64,000 bases of DNA from UBA1067 sp050874585 (GTDB taxonomy: Bacteria > Verrucomicrobiota > Kiritimatiellia > RFP12 > UBA1067), in contig JBNMKZ010000008.1 in assembly GCA_050874585.1 (NCBI GenBank), forward strand, positions 1 to 64,000, read 5' to 3'. The notes under the pieces are model-generated. The model was not told where the DNA came from and did not search any database. It saw only the letters and a program-made list of their open reading frames with translations. This document shows, one piece after another, positions 53,247 to 59,840 of the stretch. A program made the position numbers and the translations under genes. The first letter of the stretch is position 1. Each line of letters starts with the position of its first letter.

Positions 53247-53334
53247 CTCCCGTGCCCATCGCCCGGAGACTTACTGGGCAGTAAGTCCAAAGTTACTGGG
53301 CAGTAAGTTTTCTTCCGATGGGCACGGGAAATTG
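53247..53334. repeat. Array C: four 22-bp-period units
   Basis: The centre hexamer TGCCCA/TGGGCA recurs at 53253, 53275, 53297 and 53319, exactly 22 bp apart. Inner units are the near-identical palindromes ACTTACTGGGCAGTAAGT (53269-53286) and AGTTACTGGGCAGTAAGT (53291-53308). Outer units are an exact 13-bp inverted pair, CCCGTGCCCATCG (53249-53261) and CGATGGGCACGGG (53316-53328). Confidence 0.85.
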
Positions 53335-53508
53335 CCGCGATGCGTACGCGGCGCACTTCTCCTGCGCACGACAGGAAATTCCGATAAGCATCCGAGGGAA
53401 TGCGCCTACCCACGAGCCGAACCGGCCCTCCCCATCGGACTGGAAACTGACGGGCAGGAACAGTCGGTGCGCGGCGGATTGCGCTCCCAAACCGCCGCGT
53501 TGCGAAAC

Positions 53509-54102
53509 CTATTCCTCCGTGCCGTCCGTCAGGCGGTAGCCTTCGCCGCGGACGCTCTCAATGGTGAGCCCCCTGCCCAGTTTCTTGCGCAGGTTGGCAA
53601 TCGTCTGGTCGACGGTCCGCGTCGTTCCGTAGTAGTCGAATCCCCAGGCCTCGTTCATCAGCGTCTCCCGCGAGACGACCGCGCCCGGTTCCGCCGTCAA
53701 AAGCCCCAAAATCTTCAGTTCACGCGGCAAAAGCCGAACCGATGTCCCATCCGCCTGAATCACGGCCATCCGCGCAACATCAACCTGCACCGGTCCAATG
53801 GACCATATCTCCCCACCCGTTTCAAGGACGGAAAGTCCGCCGTCACCATCCTTGACCTCCACACGATACTTCGCCGACTGGAGCAGGTTCACCAGCCGCG
53901 AACGGGCCGCCCCGTCCTTGCCGACGACGACGACCTTTGGAAACCTCAATAAACGCACGACACCGAGAATCGCCACAAGGGCAACTCCCGATGTCGCGCA
54001 ATAGATGCAGCAGCACGTCAGGCAGGTGCAGGGGAAGCTACTGCACAACCATGAATCGGTCGTGCAGCAGTGCTGAGCCAACGCCAGAAGTGCCGCGAGC
54101 AT
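53509..54102 (-). CDS. Membrane-anchored winged-helix regulator with Cys-rich N-terminus
   Basis: About 197 residues. The C-terminal ~100 residues are an OmpR/PhoB-type winged helix (RLLPRELKILGLLTAEPGAVVSRETLMNEAWG...GTTRTVDQTIANLRKKLG...IESVRGEGYRL). Before it, KVVVVGKDGAARSRLVNLLQSAKYRVEV looks like only the first strand-helix-strand of a receiver domain, without phospho-Asp. The N-terminus is hydrophobic with nine Cys in the first ~36 residues, followed by a span VALVAILGVVRLL. GTG (54105) or ATG (54102) starts are possible. It follows the Cys-rich lipoprotein gene by a few bases. A metal- or redox-sensing membrane regulator is inferred, not shown. Confidence 0.7.
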   Translation of the reverse strand: MLAALLALAQHCCTTDSWLCSSFPCTCLTCCCIYCATSGVALVAILGVVRLLRFPKVVVVGKDGAARSRLVNLLQSAKYRVEVKDGDGGLSVLETGGEIWSIGPVQVDVARMAVIQADGTSVRLLPRELKILGLLTAEPGAVVSRETLMNEAWGFDYYGTTRTVDQTIANLRKKLGRGLTIESVRGEGYRLTDGTEE

Positions 54103-54108
54103 CACCTG

Positions 54109-54291
54109 TTACTTACCACATGCGCAGTTGGTGGTGCAGGTGCAGGTCGCCTGACCGCATCCGCATTCACACGCCTGACCCGGCGTGCAGTTCTTGCAGC
54201 ACGCCTTCTTCGGCGCGACACACGAACAACAACCGGCGAGAACCGCCACCACTCCGGCGACAAGCGCCGCGACAATTGCACTCTTCATCAT
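54109..54291 (-). CDS. Small Cys-rich lipoprotein, metallothionein-like
   Basis: 60 residues. Signal peptide with a clean lipobox VLAGC (Cys21), so probably lipid-anchored. The 40-residue mature part has 13 Cys in CC, CxC and CxCxC patterns (positions 21, 22, 24, 31, 32, 35, 41, 43, 45, 50, 52, 56, 58), a metallothionein-like density suited to binding soft metals. AAAGGAGG precedes the start, and TATACT upstream (near 54337-54342) is a likely -10. It is followed at once by a Cys-rich membrane regulator gene. No named family was recognised. Confidence 0.75.
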   Translation of the reverse strand: MMKSAIVAALVAGVVAVLAGCCSCVAPKKACCKNCTPGQACECGCGQATCTCTTNCACGK

Positions 54292-54380
54292 TTTCAGCCT
54301 CCTTTGGCCTTAATCGTTTAACTGGCGCATAGTATAGCGAAACCGCGTCCGCGAAGTGTCAGACGAATGTAAAACTTTGC

Positions 54381-55427
54381 TCAGACGATAATGCCTCCGC
54401 AAAGGACGGCATCGTCCTCCGCCCCATAGAAGACGGCACTCTGCCCAGTTGCGATGCCCATGATGCCCTCGGACAGCGAACAGTGCGCACCACGGAGAAC
54501 GGCCGGGACGAGCCGCCCGGCACTGCGCACCTTGACGCGGCATGGAATTGCCTCCTGCGTCGGTTCCGCCGCGCCCCAGTTCATCTCCGCGACATCAAGC
54601 GAAGTGCGGACGGCCTCGTCGGCCCGCCCCACGACGACGCGGTTTCGACATGCGTCCACGTCTATGACATAATAAGGTTCGCCCGCCCCACCGATGCCAA
54701 GGCCCTTGCGCTGTCCGATCGTGTAGTGCCAGAACCCAAGATGATGGCCGAGGACGCGTCCGTCCGTCGTCACGATGTCGCCCGGACGATCCGCCGCGCC
54801 AATCAGCTCGTTCACGTCACCCGCATAGAAGTCCTGCGAGTCCGGCTTATCCGCCGCATTCAGCCCATGGGCACGAGCAATCGACCGAACCTCGGCCTTC
54901 GTCAGTTCACCCAACGGAAAGACCTGCCGCGCCAGCTGCTCCTGCGAAAGGCGATAGAGAAAATAGCTCTGGTCCTTCGCCTCATCCCGTGCACGGAGAA
55001 TCGCCCACCGTTCGCCGCGCCGCTCGACACGCGCATAGTGCCCCGTGGCGAACTTGTCGAACGAAAGCCCCGCCTCAGCGGCCAAACGCGGCAGAAGACC
55101 GAACTTCATCAGCGCATTGCACCGGACACAGGGATTCGGGGTTCTGCCCGAGAGGTAGGTCTCGCGAAAATACGAGACGATGGCCCGATCGTACTGCGCG
55201 GCACAGTCGAAGACCTGGTAGTCAATGCCAATGGCCTTTGCAAAGGCCGCCGCACGCTCGATGTCCTCCTTCTCTCCAGCCCCGAAACAGGCATCACGCG
55301 GGCCGCCGCGATACTGCCCGCGCCACAATTTCATCGTAATGCCGATAACATCGTGGCCCTGCTCCTTCAGGAGTAGGGCCGCGACGCTTGAATCGACACC
55401 GCCGCTCAGTCCGACTGCGACTTTCAC
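54381..55427 (-). CDS. mnmA: tRNA 2-thiouridylase MnmA
   Basis: 348 residues. Thiolates U34 of Lys/Glu/Gln tRNAs. PP-loop VGLSGGVDSSVAALLL at the start, GRTPNPCVRCNALMKFG with the first catalytic Cys (Cys103), FATGHYAR and KDQSYFLYRLSQEQL all match. The second catalytic site, normally DSxxxC, reads DSQDFY, so the Cys is replaced by Tyr201. This would require a different sulfur-transfer chemistry or partner. HYTIGQRKGLGIG is intact. It starts 17 nt after the DUF3034 gene's stop. Confidence 0.92.
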   Translation of the reverse strand: MKVAVGLSGGVDSSVAALLLKEQGHDVIGITMKLWRGQYRGGPRDACFGAGEKEDIERAAAFAKAIGIDYQVFDCAAQYDRAIVSYFRETYLSGRTPNPCVRCNALMKFGLLPRLAAEAGLSFDKFATGHYARVERRGERWAILRARDEAKDQSYFLYRLSQEQLARQVFPLGELTKAEVRSIARAHGLNAADKPDSQDFYAGDVNELIGAADRPGDIVTTDGRVLGHHLGFWHYTIGQRKGLGIGGAGEPYYVIDVDACRNRVVVGRADEAVRTSLDVAEMNWGAAEPTQEAIPCRVKVRSAGRLVPAVLRGAHCSLSEGIMGIATGQSAVFYGAEDDAVLCGGIIV

Positions 55428-55444
55428 CGCGATGTCACCTTCCG

Positions 55445-56329
55445 TCAGAACTGGTACTGGACCGAGAAGACCGCACCCGAACCGACACCCAGCTTCTTCG
55501 TGTTGCCGTTGCGGTAGAAGTGATCCTTGTTGCCCGTCTCGGCAAATGCCGCGACCAGCGTCAGGTTCTTCGTCACGAACCAGGCCACGTGCGCATCGTA
55601 GTAGTCGTGGTTGCGGATGTCGTCGCCGACGTTCACGCCCTGCTTGTACTCAAGACCGATGGCAATGTTCTCGGCAGGGAGGATGTCGATGTTGCCGAAA
55701 CCGGCCACGCCATACTTGTTGTGACCGACCACGCCATTCACAACCTCGTCCGACACGAGAAGACCAGCCGAGAGAAGGACGGGAACCGGCGTCTGGGTGA
55801 TCAGCTTCGAGGCCACGATGTAGCCGTCCACGCCATTGTCGCGCAGGCCGAGAGCCTTGACCGTATCCGAGTCCGTGTACTTCCAGACACCGCCGATGGC
55901 GATTGCCGGAATCCAGGCCGTATCAAAGGCGTTCTCGTCGAGGATGCGCAGCTTTGCGCCGATGTTGTGGGTGTTAATCGAGCCGTCGCCATAGCGATGA
56001 GCATCGACAAAGCCGTAGCCGTAGGAAAGCTCAAGGCGCTGCGCAACGGTCAGCGCGGCGGAAGCCGCCCACCAGTTGATGCCCGCATCACCGAGATTGA
56101 CGTACCATCCGCCAACCTGCGGCTTCGAGACGATTTCATTCAGGTTGCTCGTGCTCGATCCCTCCCACGGCAATCCGGCCGTGTAGGCCAACGGGTTGAA
56201 GGCGATACCGCCCGTACCCTGCAGGTTGTTGAGCGGCACGCCCGCCTGCGCCGCGACCGCACCCAGCGTCGCAGCGGAAATGAGAAGCGTCCGAACCAGT
56301 GAGAATCCGTTTTTCTTGTTGATGTTCAT
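55445..56329 (-). CDS. DUF3034-like outer-membrane protein
   Basis: 294 residues with a signal peptide ending AAQA, then GVPLNNLQGTGGIAFNPLAY, the usual DUF3034 opening. Alternating hydrophobic beta-strands (LELSYGYGFVDAH, IAIGGVWKYTDS, NIAIGLEYKQG) and a terminal Phe (VQYQF) fit an outer-membrane beta-barrel; the substrate is unknown. Upstream are AAAGGGA, an inverted repeat CCTACT-N5-AGTAGG (56349-56365) and the metY terminator. Confidence 0.8.
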   Translation of the reverse strand: MNINKKNGFSLVRTLLISAATLGAVAAQAGVPLNNLQGTGGIAFNPLAYTAGLPWEGSSTSNLNEIVSKPQVGGWYVNLGDAGINWWAASAALTVAQRLELSYGYGFVDAHRYGDGSINTHNIGAKLRILDENAFDTAWIPAIAIGGVWKYTDSDTVKALGLRDNGVDGYIVASKLITQTPVPVLLSAGLLVSDEVVNGVVGHNKYGVAGFGNIDILPAENIAIGLEYKQGVNVGDDIRNHDYYDAHVAWFVTKNLTLVAAFAETGNKDHFYRNGNTKKLGVGSGAVFSVQYQF

Positions 56330-56348
56330 GCGTGTTATCCCTTTCTAC

Positions 56349-56365
56349 CCTACTCGTTCAGTAGG
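56349..56365. promoter_or_regulatory. Inverted repeat CCTACT-N5-AGTAGG
   Basis: A perfect 6-bp inverted repeat just before the DUF3034 gene. A related but more tightly spaced palindrome, CTACTCAGTAG, lies downstream of the cysK promoter (58770-58780). Confidence 0.4.
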
Positions 56366-56377
56366 TTTTGTTTCCTT

Positions 56378-56399
56378 TGAAAAGCCCGCTTTCGCGGGC
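56378..56399 (-). terminator. Rho-independent terminator after metY
   Basis: On the minus strand GCCCGC-GAAA-GCGGGC is followed by TTTTC, 45 nt after the metY stop. The T-run is short. Confidence 0.65.
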
Positions 56400-56444
56400 A
56401 AAGTATGGGCCGCCCCGACCTGGAACGGCCCCGTTGAACAATGG

Positions 56445-57731
56445 TTAGATGAGTGCGAGCGCCTGATCGAGGTCCGCGATAATGTCGTCGATGTGCTCGA
56501 TGCCAATCGACAGACGGATCAGTTCGGGCGCAAGGCCCGCCGCACGCTGCTGTTCCTCGGTGAGCTGGGAGTGCGTCGAGGAGGCCGGGTGAACCGACAG
56601 CGACCGCGCATCACCCACGTTCGCGAGCTGCGTGAAGAGATTGAGGCCGTCCACGACCTTGATGCCCTCCTGCACGCCACCCTTCACGCCAAAGACGACC
56701 ATGCCGCCCTGACCGTTCGGGAGATACTTCTTCGCGAGGTCGTACGAGGGGTCGCCCTCCAGGCCCGGATAGCGAACCCACGCCACCTTCGGGTGGTTCT
56801 TGAGGAACTTGGCCACCGCCAGCGCGTTGGACGAGTGCCGCGCAATTCGGAGCGGCAGGGACTCCACGCCCTGGAGGAAGATCCAGTTCGCATCCGGCGA
56901 CAGCGTCGGCCCCTGGTTGCGAAGGCCGACCGTGCGCAGGCGGGTAATGAAGGCGAGAGGACCCGCCAGCTTGGACCAGACCGCACCATGGTAGCCCCGG
57001 TCAGGCTCGTTGTAGAGCGAGAACTTCGGATCCGACCAGTCGAACTTGCCCGCGTCAATCACGACGCCGCCGATGCCCGCACCGTGGCCGCCAATCCACT
57101 TCGAGAGCGAGTGGATGACGACATCCGCGCCGAATTCAATCGGGTGCTCAAGGATCGGGGTCGAGAATGTCGCGTCCACGACCAGCGGGAGGTTGTGCTT
57201 CTTCGCAAGCTTCGAGTAGGCCTCGATATCCGCAACGTCAAGTCCGGGGTTGCCGATCGTCTCGACGAAGATGAGGCGGGTCTTCTCGTTGATGGCCGCC
57301 TCGGCCGCCGCGATGTCGTTCACCTTGACGAACTTCGCATGGATGTTGTTCGACTGCGGAAGGATCACGTCAAACTGCGTGTAGGTTCCGCCGTAGAGGT
57401 TCGAGGCCGCGACGAACTCCTCGCCCGAGGGGACGATGTTCGTAATCGTGAAGTAGATTGCCGCCGTACCCGAGCTCAGCGTGATAGCCGCCGCGCCACC
57501 CTCAAGGGCCGCCAGGCGCTTCTCGAGCACGTCCTCGGTCGGGTTCATCAGACGGGCGTAGATGTTCGCCGCCTTCCGCAGGGCAAAGCGATCCGCACCA
57601 TCCTGTGCATTCTTGAAGTTGTAGGCCGTCGTACGGTAGACGGGCACCGCCGTCGAATCCGTCGCAGGGTCACCATTCCATCCCGCGTGAACCGCGAGCG
57701 TCTCTGCATGCTGCTTTACTTCAGTACTCAT
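56445..57731 (-). CDS. metY: O-acetylhomoserine sulfhydrylase
   Basis: 428 residues, PLP-dependent Cys/Met-metabolism family. Forms homocysteine from O-acetylhomoserine and sulfide. Signatures: VPVYRTTAYNFKNAQDG, YARLMNPTEDVLEKRLAALEGG, the PLP Lys211 in VIHSLSKWIGGHG, and a long C-terminal domain, all of MetY type and not the shorter MetB/MetC. The start at 57731 has AAGGAGG upstream. It sits next to cysK with a DUF3034 gene, a sulfur-amino-acid neighbourhood. Confidence 0.94.
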   Translation of the reverse strand: MSTEVKQHAETLAVHAGWNGDPATDSTAVPVYRTTAYNFKNAQDGADRFALRKAANIYARLMNPTEDVLEKRLAALEGGAAAITLSSGTAAIYFTITNIVPSGEEFVAASNLYGGTYTQFDVILPQSNNIHAKFVKVNDIAAAEAAINEKTRLIFVETIGNPGLDVADIEAYSKLAKKHNLPLVVDATFSTPILEHPIEFGADVVIHSLSKWIGGHGAGIGGVVIDAGKFDWSDPKFSLYNEPDRGYHGAVWSKLAGPLAFITRLRTVGLRNQGPTLSPDANWIFLQGVESLPLRIARHSSNALAVAKFLKNHPKVAWVRYPGLEGDPSYDLAKKYLPNGQGGMVVFGVKGGVQEGIKVVDGLNLFTQLANVGDARSLSVHPASSTHSQLTEEQQRAAGLAPELIRLSIGIEHIDDIIADLDQALALI

Positions 57732-57793
57732 GTGGATTCCTCCTTCTTCTTTCGTCAATTCTCTATCTTATACCGTGTTCGTTCACCGACCGA

Positions 57794-58714
57794 TTAGGCG
57801 AAGAGCCAGGTCGAGAGGTAACGCTCTCCCGTATCCGGCAGAAGCGCGACAATCGTCTTGCCCGCATAGGCTGGGTCCTTCGCCAGTTCAAGTGCCGCCC
57901 AAAGCGCCGCGCCCGACGAGATGCCGACCAGCAGGCCCTCCTGCGCCGCCGCCGCACGTGCCGTGCTGCCGGCGTTGTCCGCCGAAACCGTAATCACCTT
58001 CGTGATCAGGCTCGTGTCGAGCACTTTCGGAACAAAGCCCGCGCCGATGCCCTGAATCTTGTGGGGACCGGGCTTGCCGCCCGAGAGGACGGGGCTCGTA
58101 TCAGGCTCGACCGCGTAAATCGCAACATTCGGATTCTTCTCACGCAGGTACTTGCCCGTGCCCGTCAGCGTACCGCCCGTACCGACACCCGCGACAAACG
58201 CGTCGACCTGGCCATCCGTGTCGGCCCAGATTTCGGGACCGGTCGTGATGTGGTGGTAGGCCGGATTCGCCGGGTTCTCGAACTGCTGAAGGATGATGCC
58301 GCCCTTCGAGTCGCGCAACTCGTTCGCCTTCGCAATCGCACCCTTCATTCCGTCGCTGCCCGGGGTGAGGACGATTTCCGCGCCATACGCCGCCGCGAGT
58401 TTGCGACGCTCGATGGACATCGTCTCGGGCATCGTGAGGATGAGGTGGTAACCGCGCACCGCGCTCACGAGGGCCAGGCCAACGCCCGTGTTGCCGGAAG
58501 TCGGCTCGATGATCGTCGCGCCCGGCTTCAGGATTCCATCCTTCTCCGCCTGCTCGACCATCGCGAGAGCGATGCGGTCCTTCACGCTTCCGCCGGGGTT
58601 GAAGAACTCAACCTTCACGAGCACGCGGGCACCGCCCTTGTTCAGCTTGTTGGAGATCTCCACGAGCGGCGTACCGCCGACCTTCTCCAGAACCGTCTTT
58701 GCAATCTTCGACAT
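57794..58714 (-). CDS. cysK: O-acetylserine (thiol) lyase / cysteine synthase
   Basis: 306 residues, PLP enzyme making cysteine from O-acetylserine and sulfide. VEFFNPGGSVKDRIAL carries the PLP lysine; PTSGNTGVGLALV, AGVGTGGTLTGTGKYL and GISSGAAL are the phosphate-binding and core motifs of CysK. The start at 58714 follows GAAAGGAA. Its promoter TGCTATAAT lies at 58793-58801, with the palindrome CTACTCAGTAG in the leader. Confidence 0.96.
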   Translation of the reverse strand: MSKIAKTVLEKVGGTPLVEISNKLNKGGARVLVKVEFFNPGGSVKDRIALAMVEQAEKDGILKPGATIIEPTSGNTGVGLALVSAVRGYHLILTMPETMSIERRKLAAAYGAEIVLTPGSDGMKGAIAKANELRDSKGGIILQQFENPANPAYHHITTGPEIWADTDGQVDAFVAGVGTGGTLTGTGKYLREKNPNVAIYAVEPDTSPVLSGGKPGPHKIQGIGAGFVPKVLDTSLITKVITVSADNAGSTARAAAAQEGLLVGISSGAALWAALELAKDPAYAGKTIVALLPDTGERYLSTWLFA

Positions 58715-58769
58715 CTTCAAATTCCTTTCGTTTTTTCCTTGTTCCCCTTCCTGGCGGGCCATACACTAC

Positions 58770-58801
58770 CTACTCAGTAGAGAACGGCACATATTATAGC
58801 A
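58770..58801 (-). promoter_or_regulatory. cysK promoter with leader palindrome
   Basis: TGCTATAAT (minus strand, 58801-58793) is followed by the 11-bp palindrome CTACTCAGTAG (58770-58780), which lies where a repressor bound near +10 would block transcription. Confidence 0.5.
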
Positions 58802-58924
58802 CGCGCCGACGACGAAAGTCAACCACGAGAGTAGTATTATTTTAAGTTTCTTTCATCTTTCGCCATTCGAGCGCGAATCCATCGTAAAATGATGAATTAC
58901 CAAAACGGAATAACGACCAAATAG

Positions 58925-59092
58925 ATGCCGAACGCCCCCTTTCAGTCCTCCGAAGCCCCCGCCTTGCCAAATGATAACGATGTCCAGTTCGTCACGATTC
59001 TCTTCTCCGCCATCGTCTTCCACGAGAAAGTGACGAGGCGATTCGCACTCGGCCTGACGATCTTTCTCGTGGGCACGCTCCTCATGCTGTAG
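58925..59092 (+). pseudogene. C-terminal remnant of an EamA/DMT-type transporter
   Basis: A 55-residue frame whose last ~35 residues, FVTILFSAIVFHEKVTRRFALGLTIFLVGTLLML, match the final two membrane spans of EamA-type drug/metabolite transporters (FLGE..T...LGGALILAG...). The rest of the gene is absent. No promoter of its own is visible. Confidence 0.6.
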
Positions 59093-59141
59093 CACCACAA
59101 ACGGCAACCGGCGCATCCAGCCCCACGCAAGGGACCAGTTG

Positions 59142-59150
59142 TGATAAAAT
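59142..59150 (+). promoter_or_regulatory. Extended -10-like element of the hydrolase gene (leaderless)
   Basis: TGATAAAAT at 59142-59150. The ATG at 59157 follows by six bases, the same spacing as the other leaderless genes. The ATG at 59151 abuts the -10 and is unlikely to be used. Confidence 0.55.
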
Positions 59151-59156
59151 ATGGGC

Positions 59157-59756
59157 ATGGAAAGACAGATTCTACAAGTTGGAACCTTTGAGGTAAACTG
59201 CGTTCTTCTCGCCCAGCACGGGCGGGCCTGGATTGTCGACCCCGGCGCAGATGTGGATCGCATCGCGGCACTTTTGAAGGAACGGGCTCTCACGCCCGAA
59301 CTCATCCTCCTGACACACGCCCACTTTGACCATGTCGGCGGCGTGCCCGACCTCCAGCGGCGTTTTCCCGGCCTCCCCGTCTACATCCATCCGCTGGATG
59401 CCCAGATTCTCGCCCATCCCCTCAACGCGTTCCCCCCGGACTATCCGCCCATTTCCGAACCGAGCAACATCCGTGACTGCCGCGACCTTGAGGGCGTGAC
59501 GGTCATCGAAACGCCCGGCCACACGCCCGGCGGATGCTGCTACTACTTCCCGGAAGACAAGCTTCTTCTCTCGGGCGACACGCTGTTTGCCGGTTCAGTC
59601 GGTCGCACGGACTTCCCCGGCGGCGACATGCCGACGCTGATGAAGTCCCTTGAAAAACTTGCCGCGCTCCCCGATGAAACGCTCGTCATCCCCGGACACG
59701 GTTCGCAGACGACAATCGGACGCGAAAAGCGCGGCAATCCCTACTTTGCCCGATAA
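59157..59756 (+). CDS. Metallo-beta-lactamase-fold hydrolase (GloB-like)
   Basis: 199 residues. Complete binuclear metal site: THAHFDHVGG, PGHTPGGCC, LLSGDTLFAGSVGRTDFPGGD and VIPGHGSQT. This is the glyoxalase II/YcbL-like group that hydrolyses thioesters or related esters. The compact length lacks the glyoxalase II C-terminal domain, so true glutathione thioester hydrolysis is doubtful. Start chosen from the promoter spacing. A convergent terminator-like hairpin follows. Confidence 0.9.
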   Translation: MERQILQVGTFEVNCVLLAQHGRAWIVDPGADVDRIAALLKERALTPELILLTHAHFDHVGGVPDLQRRFPGLPVYIHPLDAQILAHPLNAFPPDYPPISEPSNIRDCRDLEGVTVIETPGHTPGGCCYYFPEDKLLLSGDTLFAGSVGRTDFPGGDMPTLMKSLEKLAALPDETLVIPGHGSQTTIGREKRGNPYFAR

Positions 59757-59782
59757 ATTCCATCTGGGACAAATCATCAAGA

Positions 59783-59817
59783 CGAAGGGAGGACGCACCT
59801 GCGCCCTCCCTTCGTTT
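59783..59817. terminator. Terminator hairpin between convergent genes
   Basis: A 10-bp perfect stem CGAAGGGAGG / CCTCCCTTCG with a 12-nt loop, followed by TTT on the plus strand. It probably ends transcription of the hydrolase and may also act on the opposite strand. Confidence 0.6.
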
Positions 59818-59840
59818 ACGGAACCCTCCATCCGCCCGCA

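Larger units (their letters stand above)
52579..53508. other. Long repeat-rich intergenic region
   Basis: The small frames here are translations of repeated DNA, not genes. From left to right: serA leader and promoter, RE1 part 1 (52651-52690), ~170 bp of insert, RE1 part 2 (52861-52965), a partial tandem copy (53024-53122), GC-rich DNA, array C (53247-53334), and unremarkable sequence to the regulator stop at 53509. Confidence 0.6.

Noticed and set aside
58853..59305. 150-residue minus-strand frame between cysK and the hydrolase
   Set aside because: It runs antisense through the transporter remnant and the hydrolase start and has no domain or promoter; the plus-strand remnant explains the coding signal better.
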